From Microbacterium sp. BH-3-3-3 (GTDB lineage Bacteria > Actinomycetota > Actinomycetes > Actinomycetales > Microbacteriaceae), in assembly GCF_001792815.1 (NCBI RefSeq), contig NZ_CP017674.1:248001-312000 (forward strand): a DNA stretch of 64,000 nt, read 5' to 3'. The notes under the pieces are model-generated. The model was not told the origin of the DNA. It saw nothing but the letters and a program-made list of their open reading frames with translations, and searched no databases. Below, one piece after another: positions 1-10,550 of this stretch. Every line of letters begins with the position of its first letter. Positions within the stretch are counted from its first letter, which is position 1. Made by a program: the position numbers and the translations under genes.

Positions 1-1
1 C

Positions 2-1318
<1,317 letters not shown>

Positions 1319-1333
1319 CACACCCGCACCGTC

Positions 1334-1362
1334 GTGCCCCGGGAGCCTCGCTCCCGGGGCAC
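1334..1362 (+). terminator. Terminator after acnA
   Basis: Perfect 12-bp stem (GTGCCCCGGGAG) with a 5-base loop, 15 bases after the acnA stop. The following bases have only a short T run, as is usual in high-GC actinobacteria. Confidence 0.75.
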
Positions 1363-1484
1363 GCGGCGTTTGCGGAGACCACGAAACGACCGTGATCGCA
1401 AGGCGTTGCCGGGCCCGACCGGCCCCCCGAGACTAGAATCGACAGGTATTCGCACCACTGCGTCTACCGCACGAGAGGAGTCGC

Positions 1485-3431
1485 ATGGCTCTCCTACCCG
1501 GCATTCACGGTCCCCGTGACCTCGACGACCTGGGCCCCGCGCAGCTGCGTCAGCTGGCCGCTGAGGTCCGGTCGTTCCTCGTCGAGAACGTCTCGCGCAC
1601 CGGCGGCCACCTCGGTCCGAACCTGGGCGTCGTCGAACTGACGATCGCCCTGCACAAGGTGTTCGACTCGCCCGCCGATCCCATCATCTTCGACACCGGT
1701 CATCAGTCGTACGTCCACAAGATGCTCACCGGGCGTCAGGACTTCGCCAACCTCCGCTCGCGCGGGGGATTGGCAGGGTATCCGCAGCGCTCCGAGAGCG
1801 AGCACGACGTCGTCGAGTCCTCGCACGCGTCGAGCTCGCTGAGCTGGGCAGACGGGGTCTCGCGCGCGTTCTCGCGCACCGGACGCACCGATCGTCACGT
1901 GGTCGCCGTCGTCGGAGACGGCGCGCTCACGGGCGGCATGACGTGGGAGGCGCTGAACAACATCAGCGACGACAACGACCGCAACCTCGTCATCGTCGTC
2001 AACGACAACGGGCGCTCGTACGCCCCGACCATCGGCGGCATGGCGCGCTACCTCAACCGTGTCCGTACGAACGACGCCTACCGCACACTGCACCGCGGCT
2101 CCGACACGCTGTTCCGGCGCTTAGGCCCCGCGGCTCGCGCCGTGTACCGCGGCGTCCGCGGCGGCACGCACGGGTTCCTCTCGCGCTTCACGAACAACGA
2201 GGCGCTGTACAGCAACCTCGACATCAAGTACCTGGGCCCGGTCGACGGGCACGACTTCGACGTGCTGATCGAGACGCTCGAGCTGGCCAAGTCGTACGGC
2301 GCTCCCGTCATCGTCCACGCGATCACCGACAAGGGCAGCGGATACGCCCCGGCACTCAGCGACACCGCCGACCAGTTCCACGCGGTGGGCAAGATCGACC
2401 CGATCACCGGCGAGGCCGTCGGCTCGGGCGGCGGCCCGCAGTGGACCGACGTCTTCGCCGAGGAACTCGTGGCCGTCGGTGCCGAGCGCGACGACGTCAT
2501 CGCCATGACGGCCGCGATGCTGCGGCCGACCGGGCTGCAGCAGTTCGCCGAGCGGTTCCCCGAGCGCGTCTACGACGTCGGCATCGCCGAACAGCACGCC
2601 GTCGCCTCGGCCGCCGGCCTCGCCTTCGGCGGCCTGCACCCCGTCGTGGCGATCTACGCCACCTTCATGAACCGTGCGTTCGACCAGGTCATGATGGACG
2701 TCGCCCTGCACAAGGCGGGGGTGACGTTCGTTCTCGACCGTGCCGGCGTGACGGGTCCCGACGGCCCCAGCCACCACGGCATCTGGGATCTCGCGATGCT
2801 GCAGCTCGTCCCGGGCATCCGCATCGCCGCGCCGCGCGACGCGAGCCGTCTGCGCGAGGAGTTCCGCGAGGCGACCGCCGTCGAAGACGCCCCCACCGTC
2901 GTGCGGTACCCGAAGGGCAAGATCCCCGACGACCTCGATGCGATCGAGCGTCTTTCCGACGGCGTCGACGTGCTCGCGCGCGGCTCGTCAGAAGATGTGC
3001 TGCTCGTCGGCATCGGCCCGATGGTGCACTTGGCGATGGAGGTCGCCGAGCGGCTTCGCGCGCAGGGCATCGGCGCGACGGTGATCGATCCCCGCTGGGC
3101 CATCCCGGTGCAGCCCTCGATCGTCGAACTCGCCCGTACGCACCGTCTGGTGATCACGATCGAGGACGGCATCCGTGTCGGCGGAGTCGGCACCCGTGTG
3201 CGTCAGGTGCTCCGCGAGGCCGGCGTCGACACGGCGGTCGACGAACTCGGCATCCCCGACGCCTTCATCGACCACGCGACGCGCGAGCAGATCCTCGAGG
3301 ATGCCGGGCTCACGGCGTCGAAGATCGCCCACGACGTGGTGGCCCAGGTGCTCGGCACCCGCATCCCCATGGCCCGGCAGACGCCCACCGGGTCGATCCC
3401 CACGTTCGACTGGGAGAAGTCGCGCCCGTGA
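1485..3431 (+). CDS. dxs: 1-deoxy-D-xylulose-5-phosphate synthase
   Basis: Condenses pyruvate and glyceraldehyde 3-phosphate to DXP, the first step of the MEP isoprenoid pathway and a precursor source for thiamine; cytoplasmic and thiamine-diphosphate dependent. The 648-residue length is normal. TPP-binding GDG starts at residue 144 and is followed by the expected NDN; the early TGHQSYVHK and the pyrimidine-domain GIAEQHAV segments are also present. The ATG follows a clear GAGAGGAG ribosome-binding site. A TAGAAT at 1434-1439 may be the -10. The gene stands alone between two terminators and converges with fadB. No abnormality is seen. Confidence 0.98.
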   Translation: MALLPGIHGPRDLDDLGPAQLRQLAAEVRSFLVENVSRTGGHLGPNLGVVELTIALHKVFDSPADPIIFDTGHQSYVHKMLTGRQDFANLRSRGGLAGYPQRSESEHDVVESSHASSSLSWADGVSRAFSRTGRTDRHVVAVVGDGALTGGMTWEALNNISDDNDRNLVIVVNDNGRSYAPTIGGMARYLNRVRTNDAYRTLHRGSDTLFRRLGPAARAVYRGVRGGTHGFLSRFTNNEALYSNLDIKYLGPVDGHDFDVLIETLELAKSYGAPVIVHAITDKGSGYAPALSDTADQFHAVGKIDPITGEAVGSGGGPQWTDVFAEELVAVGAERDDVIAMTAAMLRPTGLQQFAERFPERVYDVGIAEQHAVASAAGLAFGGLHPVVAIYATFMNRAFDQVMMDVALHKAGVTFVLDRAGVTGPDGPSHHGIWDLAMLQLVPGIRIAAPRDASRLREEFREATAVEDAPTVVRYPKGKIPDDLDAIERLSDGVDVLARGSSEDVLLVGIGPMVHLAMEVAERLRAQGIGATVIDPRWAIPVQPSIVELARTHRLVITIEDGIRVGGVGTRVRQVLREAGVDTAVDELGIPDAFIDHATREQILEDAGLTASKIAHDVVAQVLGTRIPMARQTPTGSIPTFDWEKSRP

Positions 3432-3453
3432 CGTCCGCGCCCTGACGCGCGAA

Positions 3454-3487
3454 GATCAGGCCGGACCGCACGGGTTCCGGCCTGATC
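3454..3487 (+). terminator. Terminator after dxs
   Basis: Perfect 12-bp inverted repeat GATCAGGCCGGA / TCCGGCCTGATC with a 10-base loop, starting 22 bases after the dxs stop. Confidence 0.8.
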
Positions 3488-3552
3488 TCGTTGTGCGGGT
3501 CGTTCCGACGACGCTGCACGCCCCGACACAGCGCCCCGCTCCGCGGGTACGA

Positions 3553-3586
3553 CAGCGGCGCCGCCCCCTCGGGGACGGCGCCGCTG
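3553..3586 (-). terminator. Terminator after the fadA-fadB run
   Basis: Inverted repeat CAGCGGCGCCG / CGGCGCCGCTG (11 bp, 12-base loop) just beyond the fadB stop. Together with 3454-3487 it separates the convergent dxs and fadB transcripts. Confidence 0.7.
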
Positions 3587-3593
3587 TGGTGCG

Positions 3594-5732
3594 TCAGGCT
3601 CCGATGCCGCGAATGGGCGGGTGGTGGAACGTGTCGCCGAAGGCGCGATCCGACGCTCCCTCGCGATCGAGGTACGGCGAGGCGCCGCCGTCGATGAAGG
3701 GCCATCCGGCGCCGAGGATGAGGCACAGGTCGATGTCTTCGACCTCGGGCACCACGCCCTCGTCGAGCATGATCTTGATCTCCTGTGCGAGGCCGTCCTG
3801 CACGCGGGCGAGGATCGTCTCGGGCGCGACCGGCGTCTTCCCGGTGACGAGCACCTTCTGCGCGGCCTTCGTCCAGCCGGTCACCCGACCGCCCTTGTCC
3901 TTCTCGACGACCTCGGGGAGCGCGGCGAGCTCGTGGAAGTTCTCCGACGAGAAGAAGCGGTCGGGGAATGCGTGCGCCATCGTGTCCTGCACGTGGGCGG
4001 CGACCTTCCATCCCACGAGGTCGATGAGCTGGAACGGCCCCATCGGCAGGCCGAGAGGTGCGAACGCCTTCTCGACCGTCGTGATCGGGGTGCCCTCGTA
4101 GACCGCGCGTGCGGCCTCGCCCATGACCTTCGCCAGCAGACGGTTCACGACGAAGCCGGGCGCATCGGCGGTGAGCACCGCGTTCTTGCCCAGGCCCTTC
4201 GCGACGACGAACGCCGTCGACAGGGCGGCGTCGCTCGTGGCATCCGTCTTCACAACCTCGATGAGCGGCATCACCGCGACGGGGTTGAAGAAGTGGAAAC
4301 CGACGAGACGCTCGGGGTTCTGCAGCACCGAACCGATCTCGGCCACCGAGAGCGACGAGGTGTTCGTGGCGAGGATCGCGTCGTCGGCGACGATCTTCTC
4401 GATCGCGGAGAAAACCTCCTGCTTGACCCCGACCTCTTCGAACACCGCCTCGATGACGAAGTCGCAGTCGGCGAACTCCGAGCGGTCGGTCGTGCCGTGC
4501 ACGAGGGCGCGCAGCTGGTTGGCGGTGTCGCCGTCGAGGCGGCCCTTGGCTTCGAGCTTGCCGATCTCTTCGCGGATGGATGCCACGCCCTTGTCGACGC
4601 GCCCCTGGTCGAGGTCGGTGATGATCACGGGAACCCGGAGCTTGCGCACGAACAGCAGCGCGAACTGCGACGCCATGAGACCGGCGCCGATGACGCCGAC
4701 CTGGGTGACCTTCTTCGCGAGCGCCTTGTCGGGGGCCCCGACCGGACGCTTCGCGCGCTTCTGCACGAGGTCGAAGGCGTACATGGATGCCGCGAACTGG
4801 TCGCCCGTGATGAGGTCGGCGAGAGCTTCGTCTTCGCGGGCGAAGCCCTCGGCCCTCGTGCCGCTCTTGGCCTTGTCGAGCAAGTCGAGCGCGACGTAGG
4901 GGGAGCGGGGCACGGTGCCGATCTTGGACTCGAGCATGCCGCGGGCCATCTTGATCGCGATGGGCCACTTGGTCAGGCGCTCGAGCTTGCCCGGCTCGTT
5001 CTTGCGCTCGACCTTCACCCGGCCCGTGAGCACGCCGTCGGCCCACCGCAGCGAGTCCTCGAGGTACGAGGCCGCCGGGAAGATGGCATCCATGATCCCG
5101 AGGTCGAAAGCCTGCTGCGGCTTGAGCATGCGGTTCTGCTTGAGCGGGTTCGAGATGACGACCTCGAGCGCGTTCTCGATGCCGATCAGGTTCGGCAGCA
5201 GGTAGGCGCCGCCCCAGCCGGGGATGATGCCGAGGAACACCTCGGGAAGGGCCACCGCCGCGGCCGAGGCGTCGACCGTGCGATACGTCGAGTTCAGCGC
5301 GATCTCGAGACCGCCGCCCAGAGCGAGGCCGTTCACGAAGGCGAACGAGGGCACGCCCAGCTCGGAGAGCGAGCCGATCACCTGATGTCCGCGCTGGGCG
5401 ATCAGGCGGGCGACGTCTTTCGAGGGCAGCTTCGCCACGTCGGACAGGTCGGCGCCGGCCGCGAGGATGTACTGCTTGCCCGTGATGGCGACGGCGTGGA
5501 TCTCGCCGGCCGCGGCCCGGCTCTTCAGAGTCTCGAGCGTGCGCCCGAGCTCGGCGAGCGTCGCCGGCCCCAGGGTGTTGGGGCGGGTGTGGTCGCGACC
5601 GTTGTCGAGCGTGACCAGGGCGAGCACGTTACCCGAGGGCAGGCGCACGTCACGGACGGGGGAGTGGGTCACGACCTCGTCGCCGGTGAGGGCGTCGAGC
5701 GGCGAGAAGTCGATGGCGGCGTAGTCGGTCAC
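3594..5732 (-). CDS. fadB: FadB-like enoyl-CoA hydratase / 3-hydroxyacyl-CoA dehydrogenase
   Basis: Bifunctional beta-oxidation enzyme of 712 residues: hydration of trans-2-enoyl-CoA, then NAD-dependent oxidation of the 3-hydroxyacyl-CoA. The N-terminal crotonase fold shows the oxyanion-hole AAGADLSDV and PEVFLGIIPGWGG, which has the expected catalytic glutamate. The Rossmann dehydrogenase domain begins with GVIGAGLMASQ (Ala where many relatives have Gly) and has HFFNPV. The C-terminal helical 3HCDH domain is complete. The GTG start overlaps the thiolase stop in a GTGA, so the two are probably translationally coupled and may form a complex. The open frame runs on upstream, but that part lies over the thiolase gene in another frame and is spurious. 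Confidence 0.93.
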   Translation of the reverse strand: MTDYAAIDFSPLDALTGDEVVTHSPVRDVRLPSGNVLALVTLDNGRDHTRPNTLGPATLAELGRTLETLKSRAAAGEIHAVAITGKQYILAAGADLSDVAKLPSKDVARLIAQRGHQVIGSLSELGVPSFAFVNGLALGGGLEIALNSTYRTVDASAAAVALPEVFLGIIPGWGGAYLLPNLIGIENALEVVISNPLKQNRMLKPQQAFDLGIMDAIFPAASYLEDSLRWADGVLTGRVKVERKNEPGKLERLTKWPIAIKMARGMLESKIGTVPRSPYVALDLLDKAKSGTRAEGFAREDEALADLITGDQFAASMYAFDLVQKRAKRPVGAPDKALAKKVTQVGVIGAGLMASQFALLFVRKLRVPVIITDLDQGRVDKGVASIREEIGKLEAKGRLDGDTANQLRALVHGTTDRSEFADCDFVIEAVFEEVGVKQEVFSAIEKIVADDAILATNTSSLSVAEIGSVLQNPERLVGFHFFNPVAVMPLIEVVKTDATSDAALSTAFVVAKGLGKNAVLTADAPGFVVNRLLAKVMGEAARAVYEGTPITTVEKAFAPLGLPMGPFQLIDLVGWKVAAHVQDTMAHAFPDRFFSSENFHELAALPEVVEKDKGGRVTGWTKAAQKVLVTGKTPVAPETILARVQDGLAQEIKIMLDEGVVPEVEDIDLCLILGAGWPFIDGGASPYLDREGASDRAFGDTFHHPPIRGIGA

Positions 5733-6937
5733 TTGCGCTTCTTCTTTCCGTCGAAGAACGGGTTCTCCCAGATGACCGAGCCACCCTGACCGAGTCCCAC
5801 GCACATGGCGGTGAGGCCGTAGCGCACGTCCGGACGCTCGGCGAACTGAGCGGCCAGCTGGATCATGAGACGGACTCCGGATGCCGCGAGCGGGTGGCCC
5901 AGGGCGATGGCGCCGCCCCACGGGTTCACGCGTGGGTCGTCGTCGGCGATGCCGAAGTGATCGAGCAGCGAGATCACCTGGATGGCGAAGGCTTCGTTGA
6001 GCTCGAACAGACCGATGTCGTCGATCATGAGTCCGGCCTTCTTCAGTGCCTTCTCGGTCGAGGGGATGGGTCCGATGCCCATGATCTCGGGCTCGACGCC
6101 GGCGAAGGCGAACGAGACCATGCGCATCTTCGGAGCGAGGCCGAGTTCTTTCACGGCACCGGAACCGGCGAGCAGGCTGATGGTCGCGCCATCGGTCAGC
6201 GGCGACGACGTGGCCGCGGTGACCCGTCCGTGCGGGCGGAACGGTGTCTTGAGCGTCGCGAGTCCCTCGAGGGTCGTCTCGGGTCGGCGCCCCTCGTCTT
6301 CGGTCGCGAGTCCCCACGCGCCCTCGGCGTTCTTCACCGCGACAGAGACGAGGTCGGGCTGGATCTTGCCGGCCTCGTAGGCGGCCTGCACCTTGTGCTG
6401 GCTGGCGACGCCGAAGCGGTCGGCGCGGTCCTTGGTCAGGTGGGGGAAGCGGTCGTGGATGCGCTCGGCCGTCACGCCCATGTTGAGCGCGCCCGGGTCG
6501 ACGAGCTTCTCGGCGACGAAGCGGGGGTTGGGGTCGACGTTGCCGCCGATGGGGTGGCGGCCCATGTGCTCGACGCCGCCCGCGAGGGCGAGGTCGTACA
6601 TGCCGACGCCGATCGAGGCACCCATGGTGGTGACGCTCGTCATGGCCCCCGCACACATGCGCTCGACCGCGAAGCCGGGCACCGTCATCGGCAGACCCGC
6701 GAGGATCGCCGCCGTGCGTCCCAGGGTCAGCCCCTGGTCACCGGTCTGCGAGGTGGCGGCGATGGCCACGTCGTCGATCCGGTCCTTCGGCACGTCGCCG
6801 TTGCGCTCCATCAACCCGATGATGGCCTTGACCACCAGATCGTCGGCACGCGTGTTCCAGTACATGCCTTTTTCGCCGGCGCGCCCGAAGGGGGTACGCA
6901 TTCCGTCGACGAAGAAGACGTCCGTCATCTCGGCCAC
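5729..6937 (-). CDS. fadA: Acetyl-CoA C-acyltransferase (thiolase)
   Basis: Thiolytic cleavage of 3-ketoacyl-CoA, the last beta-oxidation step, partner of the following FadB-like protein. 402 residues. Nucleophilic Cys95 sits in VERMCAGAMTS; the C-terminal GHPLAASG histidine and the TAMCVGLGQGG cysteine complete the active site. It ends in a basic KKKRK tail. The GTG at 6937 follows GGAGG by 4 bases; an ATG three codons inside (6928) is the alternative. A TAGGCT at 6971-6966 could be its -10. It lies between RNase D and FadB on the same strand. Confidence 0.94.
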   Translation of the reverse strand: MAEMTDVFFVDGMRTPFGRAGEKGMYWNTRADDLVVKAIIGLMERNGDVPKDRIDDVAIAATSQTGDQGLTLGRTAAILAGLPMTVPGFAVERMCAGAMTSVTTMGASIGVGMYDLALAGGVEHMGRHPIGGNVDPNPRFVAEKLVDPGALNMGVTAERIHDRFPHLTKDRADRFGVASQHKVQAAYEAGKIQPDLVSVAVKNAEGAWGLATEDEGRRPETTLEGLATLKTPFRPHGRVTAATSSPLTDGATISLLAGSGAVKELGLAPKMRMVSFAFAGVEPEIMGIGPIPSTEKALKKAGLMIDDIGLFELNEAFAIQVISLLDHFGIADDDPRVNPWGGAIALGHPLAASGVRLMIQLAAQFAERPDVRYGLTAMCVGLGQGGSVIWENPFFDGKKKRK

Positions 6938-7009
6938 TCTGCCTCCATTGTTTGGGATGACCCCCAGCCTAGGAAGGCGGTTCGGCGCCCGAGAATCGGT
7001 TGTCCGAAC

Positions 7010-8206
7010 CTACGAATCCGCGACGGGGACGTCGTCTTCCGTGTTGAGGGAAGCTACAAAGCTATCGGCGATCACCTGTGCGGTCTGATCAATCTGCCAG
7101 GGTCGAGCACCCCACTCCGCCAGCGCCGCGCCGACGGCGTCGGCCGTGAGCTCGGCGGGGGGAGTCCACGCCACGCGGCGCAACGTCTCGGGGGTGAGCA
7201 GGTTCTCGGTCGGCATGTGCAGCGCTTCGGCGCGCTCCTCGACGGCGGGACGCGCCGCCTTCAGACGGCGGTCGGCATCGGGGTTGCGATCGACCCACGC
7301 GCGGGGAGGGGGAAGCGTATCGCTCGGCACCCGGTCGGCGGGCAGCTCGGTCGCCTCACGCCCGGCGACGATGGCGTTCCACCACCGGTCGAGCTGCGTC
7401 CGGCTCGCTCGGCCGTTGAACTCCTTGATGCCCGCGAGGGCCTGCTTGGTCGCCGGGTCGGCCATCACGGCGGCGACCAGAGCGCGATCGGGTACGAGTC
7501 GCCCGGGGGCGATGTCCTGCTCCCGCGCGAAGTCTTCGCGCGCCTGCCAGAGCGAGCGGGCGATGGCGAGCGATCGTCGACCGCGCACCGAGTGCAGGCC
7601 GCTGAGGCGGCGCCACGGGTCTTCACGCGCGGGCTTGGGCAGACGCTCGAGCACCGCCTGGAACTCCTGGCGGGCGAACTCGGTCTTCTGCTGCTCCTCG
7701 AGCTCGGCGACCAGCACGTCGCGCACGTCGATCAGGTGCTCGACGTCGAGAGCGGCGTACTCGAGCCAGGATGCCGGAAGCGGACGCGTCGACCAGTCGG
7801 CGGCCGAGTGCGCCTTGGCCAGCGTGATGCCGAGCGTGTGCTCCACCACGGCCCCGAGGCCGACGCGCTCGTGACCCAACAGGCGCGAGCCCAACTCGGT
7901 GTCGAAGATGTGCGGGGGCTCGAGACCCCGTTCCCGCAGCGACGGGAGATCCTGGCTCGCCGCGTGGAACACCCACTCCGCATCGCCGATCGCCGCTTGC
8001 AGGGGCGCGAAGTCGTCGATGGTGGACGGGTCGAAGAGGAACACTCCGGCGCCGCGGCGGAACACCTGGATCAGGTAGGCCCGCTGCGAGTAGCGGAAAC
8101 CCGACGCCCGTTCGACGTCGACGGCCACGGGACCCGTGCCCGCCGCCAGACTCTCGCACGCGGAGCTCAGCCCCGCGGCATCCTCGATGACGATGTACTC
8201 AACCAC
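7010..8206 (-). CDS. rnd: Ribonuclease D-like 3'-5' exonuclease with HRDC domain
   Basis: Predicted DEDDy exoribonuclease for 3' trimming of structured RNAs such as tRNA precursors. 398 residues. The DxE pair is at residues 30 and 32 (AVDVERASG); the later FDTELGSRLLG and the EYAALDVEHL segment give the other Asp residues and the Tyr. An HRDC-like helical domain follows, around residues 220-300. The GTG start has CGGAGG 7 bases upstream and overlaps the preceding DUF3000 gene by 8 bases, so they are co-transcribed. DUF3000 and RNase D near dxs is, from memory, a common actinobacterial arrangement; here fadA-fadB lies between RNase D and dxs. Confidence 0.92.
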   Translation of the reverse strand: MVEYIVIEDAAGLSSACESLAAGTGPVAVDVERASGFRYSQRAYLIQVFRRGAGVFLFDPSTIDDFAPLQAAIGDAEWVFHAASQDLPSLRERGLEPPHIFDTELGSRLLGHERVGLGAVVEHTLGITLAKAHSAADWSTRPLPASWLEYAALDVEHLIDVRDVLVAELEEQQKTEFARQEFQAVLERLPKPAREDPWRRLSGLHSVRGRRSLAIARSLWQAREDFAREQDIAPGRLVPDRALVAAVMADPATKQALAGIKEFNGRASRTQLDRWWNAIVAGREATELPADRVPSDTLPPPRAWVDRNPDADRRLKAARPAVEERAEALHMPTENLLTPETLRRVAWTPPAELTADAVGAALAEWGARPWQIDQTAQVIADSFVASLNTEDDVPVADS

Positions 8207-8789
8207 GCGTGGGCCTCCGGGCTCCGAACACGGCAACACCCTCCGACCCCGGGGGGAGGCCGGCGAGCATGCACACAAGCTCCGCCCACGCCTCGAGGTG
8301 CGGGCGGAAGGGACCGCGCGGCGTCCATGACGCGCGAAGTTCGATCTGCGACCCCTCGCCCTGCGCGGCGAGGGCGCCGAAGCCGGTCGAGAGGGTCTTG
8401 GTAGCGGTGCCCGACTCCGAGTGGCGCTCCGCGCCGCGCGAGTCGAGGGCGTCGATGAGCCACGACCACGCGACGTCGGCGAGCAGCGGGTCGATGCCGA
8501 TCTCGGGCTCGAGCGGTGCCTGCGCGAAGCAGACGATGCGCCACGCCCCACCCCACGGCTCGGGCTCCTCGGGGTCGTGCAACAGGATGAAACGCCCGGT
8601 GCCGAAGGGCGAATCCGTCGCGTGCTCCTCGGGCCGCACATCGCCGGCCAGCGCGAGTGAGAAGGGCGCCAGTCCCGCGGGGGAGGCGATCTCGCGCACG
8701 ACCAGATCGTCGCGGAACATCGTCGCGCGCACCTCGTCGCCCGCGCGCACGAAGGGGCTGGCGGCGTCCCCGGGGCGCTGGTCAGTCAC
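8199..8789 (-). CDS. DUF3000 family protein
   Basis: Actinobacterial conserved protein of unknown function, about 196 residues. No signal peptide or membrane segment. It shows the family's style of conserved core (GRFILLHDPEEPEPWGG and SWLIDAL). I chose GTG 8789 because a TAGTCT hexamer on this strand (8801-8796) ends exactly 6 bases before it, a spacing seen at many genes here and consistent with a leaderless mRNA. GTG 8795, two codons upstream, is the alternative and also lacks a ribosome-binding site. The end overlaps the RNase D start. The linkage suggests a role with RNase D, but none is known to me. Confidence 0.85.
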   Translation of the reverse strand: MTDQRPGDAASPFVRAGDEVRATMFRDDLVVREIASPAGLAPFSLALAGDVRPEEHATDSPFGTGRFILLHDPEEPEPWGGAWRIVCFAQAPLEPEIGIDPLLADVAWSWLIDALDSRGAERHSESGTATKTLSTGFGALAAQGEGSQIELRASWTPRGPFRPHLEAWAELVCMLAGLPPGSEGVAVFGARRPTRG

Positions 8790-8795
8790 GGCCAC

Positions 8796-8805
8796 AGACT
8801 AGAGT
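8796..8805. promoter_or_regulatory. Overlapping divergent -10 elements
   Basis: TAGTCT (minus, 8801-8796) lies 6 bases before the DUF3000 start, and TAGAGT (plus, 8800-8805) lies 9 bases before the hydrolase ATG. They share two base pairs, so the two promoters should compete for polymerase. Confidence 0.5.
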
Positions 8806-8814
8806 GAGGCCACG

Positions 8815-10032
8815 ATGAACGCTCCCAGGCGCGCCGCGGGTCCGCGCGCATCGCGGCGCACGGTCGCCGGTGTGCGCCTCGCCCTGTCCTCCCTCTCCCT
8901 CGCTCTCGGGGTGTCCTCCGCGGCCCTCGCCGCGGTGTCGTTGCGCGTCGCCCGCACCGTGGTCACGCCCGCCGGTCGGGTTCCGAACGTGCGCATCGCC
9001 TCGGTCGATGCGGCGGCGCAGACGATCACCCTCGACCGCACCCCCGACACCGAGTTGCCCGGCCGGTACGGCCTCTTCACCGTGGGGAGCGTCGACTACC
9101 TGCGGGTGGGGTCCATCGTCGGCAGCGACGCGACGACCGTCACCCGCAAGCTGCTGACGCACGTGCCCGCCGACGGCGACCTGGCGCCCGAGGCCGCGTT
9201 CAGCGGCTGGTACTACGACCAGCCGGAAGACCTTCACCTCCCCGTGCGTTCGGTGACGATCGACACCCTGGTCGGCGCCTGCCCCGCCTGGGAGTTCCCG
9301 GCGCCCGCCGACACCGACGTGTGGGTCATCCAGGTGCACGGGCGCGGCACGACGCGCGCCGAGACGCTGCGGGCCGTCCCCGTCTTCCACGACCTCGGCA
9401 TCACGAGCCTGGTCGTGTCGTACCGCAACGACGGCGAGGCCGCGCCGAGCGCCACCGGCACGTACGCGCTGGGGGCGACCGAATGGCACGACCTGGATGC
9501 CGCGATCGGGTACGCCCGCGCGCACGGCGCGCGCCGCGTCATCGTGATGGGCTGGTCGATGGGCGGAGCCCTGGCCCTCCAGGCGGCGTTCGACTCGCCG
9601 CACGGCGACATCATCGCCGGTCTCGTGCTCGACTCGCCCGTCGTCGACTGGCGCACCGTCCTCGCCTATCAGGGGCGCCTGATGCGCCTGCCCGCACCGG
9701 TGTTCGGCCTCGCCCAGCACCTCATCGGGTCGACCTGGGGCGCCGCCCTGCTCGGCAGCGGCGAACCGATCCCGCTCGACCGCCTCGATGGAGTCGCGCG
9801 GGCGGCCGAGTTGCGGCACCCGGTGCTCCTGCTGCACAGCGACGACGACGGATTCGTCCCCGCCGACGCCTCGCACGCCCTGGCGGCCGCGCGGCCCGAC
9901 CTCGTCACCATGGAGACCTTCGAGGTGGCACGCCACACGAAGCTGTGGAACTACGACGAGATGCGGTGGACGGATGCCATCCGCTCGTGGGTGCGCGCCC
10001 AGGGCCTCGCGGTCGGCGATCCCGAGGACTGA
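8815..10032 (+). CDS. Membrane-anchored or secreted alpha/beta hydrolase
   Basis: 405 residues. The N-terminus has a basic stretch then a hydrophobic segment (about residues 19-42), either a signal sequence or a membrane anchor. The catalytic domain has the nucleophile elbow GWSMGG with Ser248, an acid in the DDDGFVP segment and a His in ARHTKLW, so the triad is complete. It resembles the prolyl-oligopeptidase/S9-like hydrolases often annotated only as alpha/beta fold; the substrate cannot be told from sequence. GAGG 5 bases before the ATG may be the ribosome-binding site. It is divergent from DUF3000 and convergent with sufE. Confidence 0.85.
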   Translation: MNAPRRAAGPRASRRTVAGVRLALSSLSLALGVSSAALAAVSLRVARTVVTPAGRVPNVRIASVDAAAQTITLDRTPDTELPGRYGLFTVGSVDYLRVGSIVGSDATTVTRKLLTHVPADGDLAPEAAFSGWYYDQPEDLHLPVRSVTIDTLVGACPAWEFPAPADTDVWVIQVHGRGTTRAETLRAVPVFHDLGITSLVVSYRNDGEAAPSATGTYALGATEWHDLDAAIGYARAHGARRVIVMGWSMGGALALQAAFDSPHGDIIAGLVLDSPVVDWRTVLAYQGRLMRLPAPVFGLAQHLIGSTWGAALLGSGEPIPLDRLDGVARAAELRHPVLLLHSDDDGFVPADASHALAAARPDLVTMETFEVARHTKLWNYDEMRWTDAIRSWVRAQGLAVGDPED

Positions 10033-10042
10033 ACACCTCCCC

Positions 10043-10061
10043 GTGCGCTCGCCGAGCGCAC
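10043..10061. terminator. Hairpin between convergent genes
   Basis: Perfect stem GTGCGCTC / GAGCGCAC with a 3-base loop, in the 43-base gap between the hydrolase and sufE stops. It could serve both strands. Confidence 0.55.
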
Positions 10062-10075
10062 GCGTTCGGCGGGTC

Positions 10076-10516
10076 TCAGCCGGCGCGCTTCGCGCGCACC
10101 TGACGCTTCGCGCGCATGAGCATGCCCGTCATCCCCGCGATGCGCAGCGGACTCACCGCGCGCGTCAACCCGATGCTCTGCGGGAAGTCGTCGGGCACGG
10201 CCAGCATCTCGTCGGCGCTCAGCCCGGTGAGCCCCTGCGACAGGATGCTCGCGAACCCGCGCGTGGTCGGCGCCTCGGCGGGAGCGGTCGCGTGCATCGC
10301 GACGCGATCCTCGGCGTCGACCGTGACGATGATGTACACCGGCGACTGGCACTCGACGACGCGTTCACGCATCTCGGGGTGGTCGGCGTACTCGGCCGGC
10401 ACCGCCGGCAGCTCCTGCGAGAACTCCAGCAGCAACTGCAACCGGTCGGGCTCGTCGAGCTCGAGGAACTCCTCGCGGATCTCGGCGAGGCGGGCGGGGA
10501 GGGCGTTGTCGGACAT
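10076..10516 (-). CDS. sufE: SufE-family sulfur acceptor protein
   Basis: Predicted to accept persulfide sulfur from a cysteine desulfurase for Fe-S cluster assembly. 146 residues. The acceptor cysteine is Cys56 in VVECQSPVY, matching the family position; QGLTGLSADE and a basic C-terminus follow. Start: ATG 10516 has GGGAAG 9 bases upstream; ATG 10525 in the same frame has that motif directly adjacent, so it is less likely. It follows the sulfurtransferase gene by 34 bases on the same strand, a pairing that fits a shared sulfur-transfer role. No suf/sufS gene is in the window. Confidence 0.93.
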   Translation of the reverse strand: MSDNALPARLAEIREEFLELDEPDRLQLLLEFSQELPAVPAEYADHPEMRERVVECQSPVYIIVTVDAEDRVAMHATAPAEAPTTRGFASILSQGLTGLSADEMLAVPDDFPQSIGLTRAVSPLRIAGMTGMLMRAKRQVRAKRAG

Positions 10517-10550
10517 CTCCGTCATCTTCCCACGCCCGCGACGACCGCGG

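Noticed and set aside
5733..6656. Upstream extension of the FadB frame giving a 1020-residue fusion
   Set aside because: The extension runs through the thiolase gene in another frame and is Arg/His/Gly-rich noise. The GTG at 5732 overlaps the thiolase stop as expected for coupled genes.
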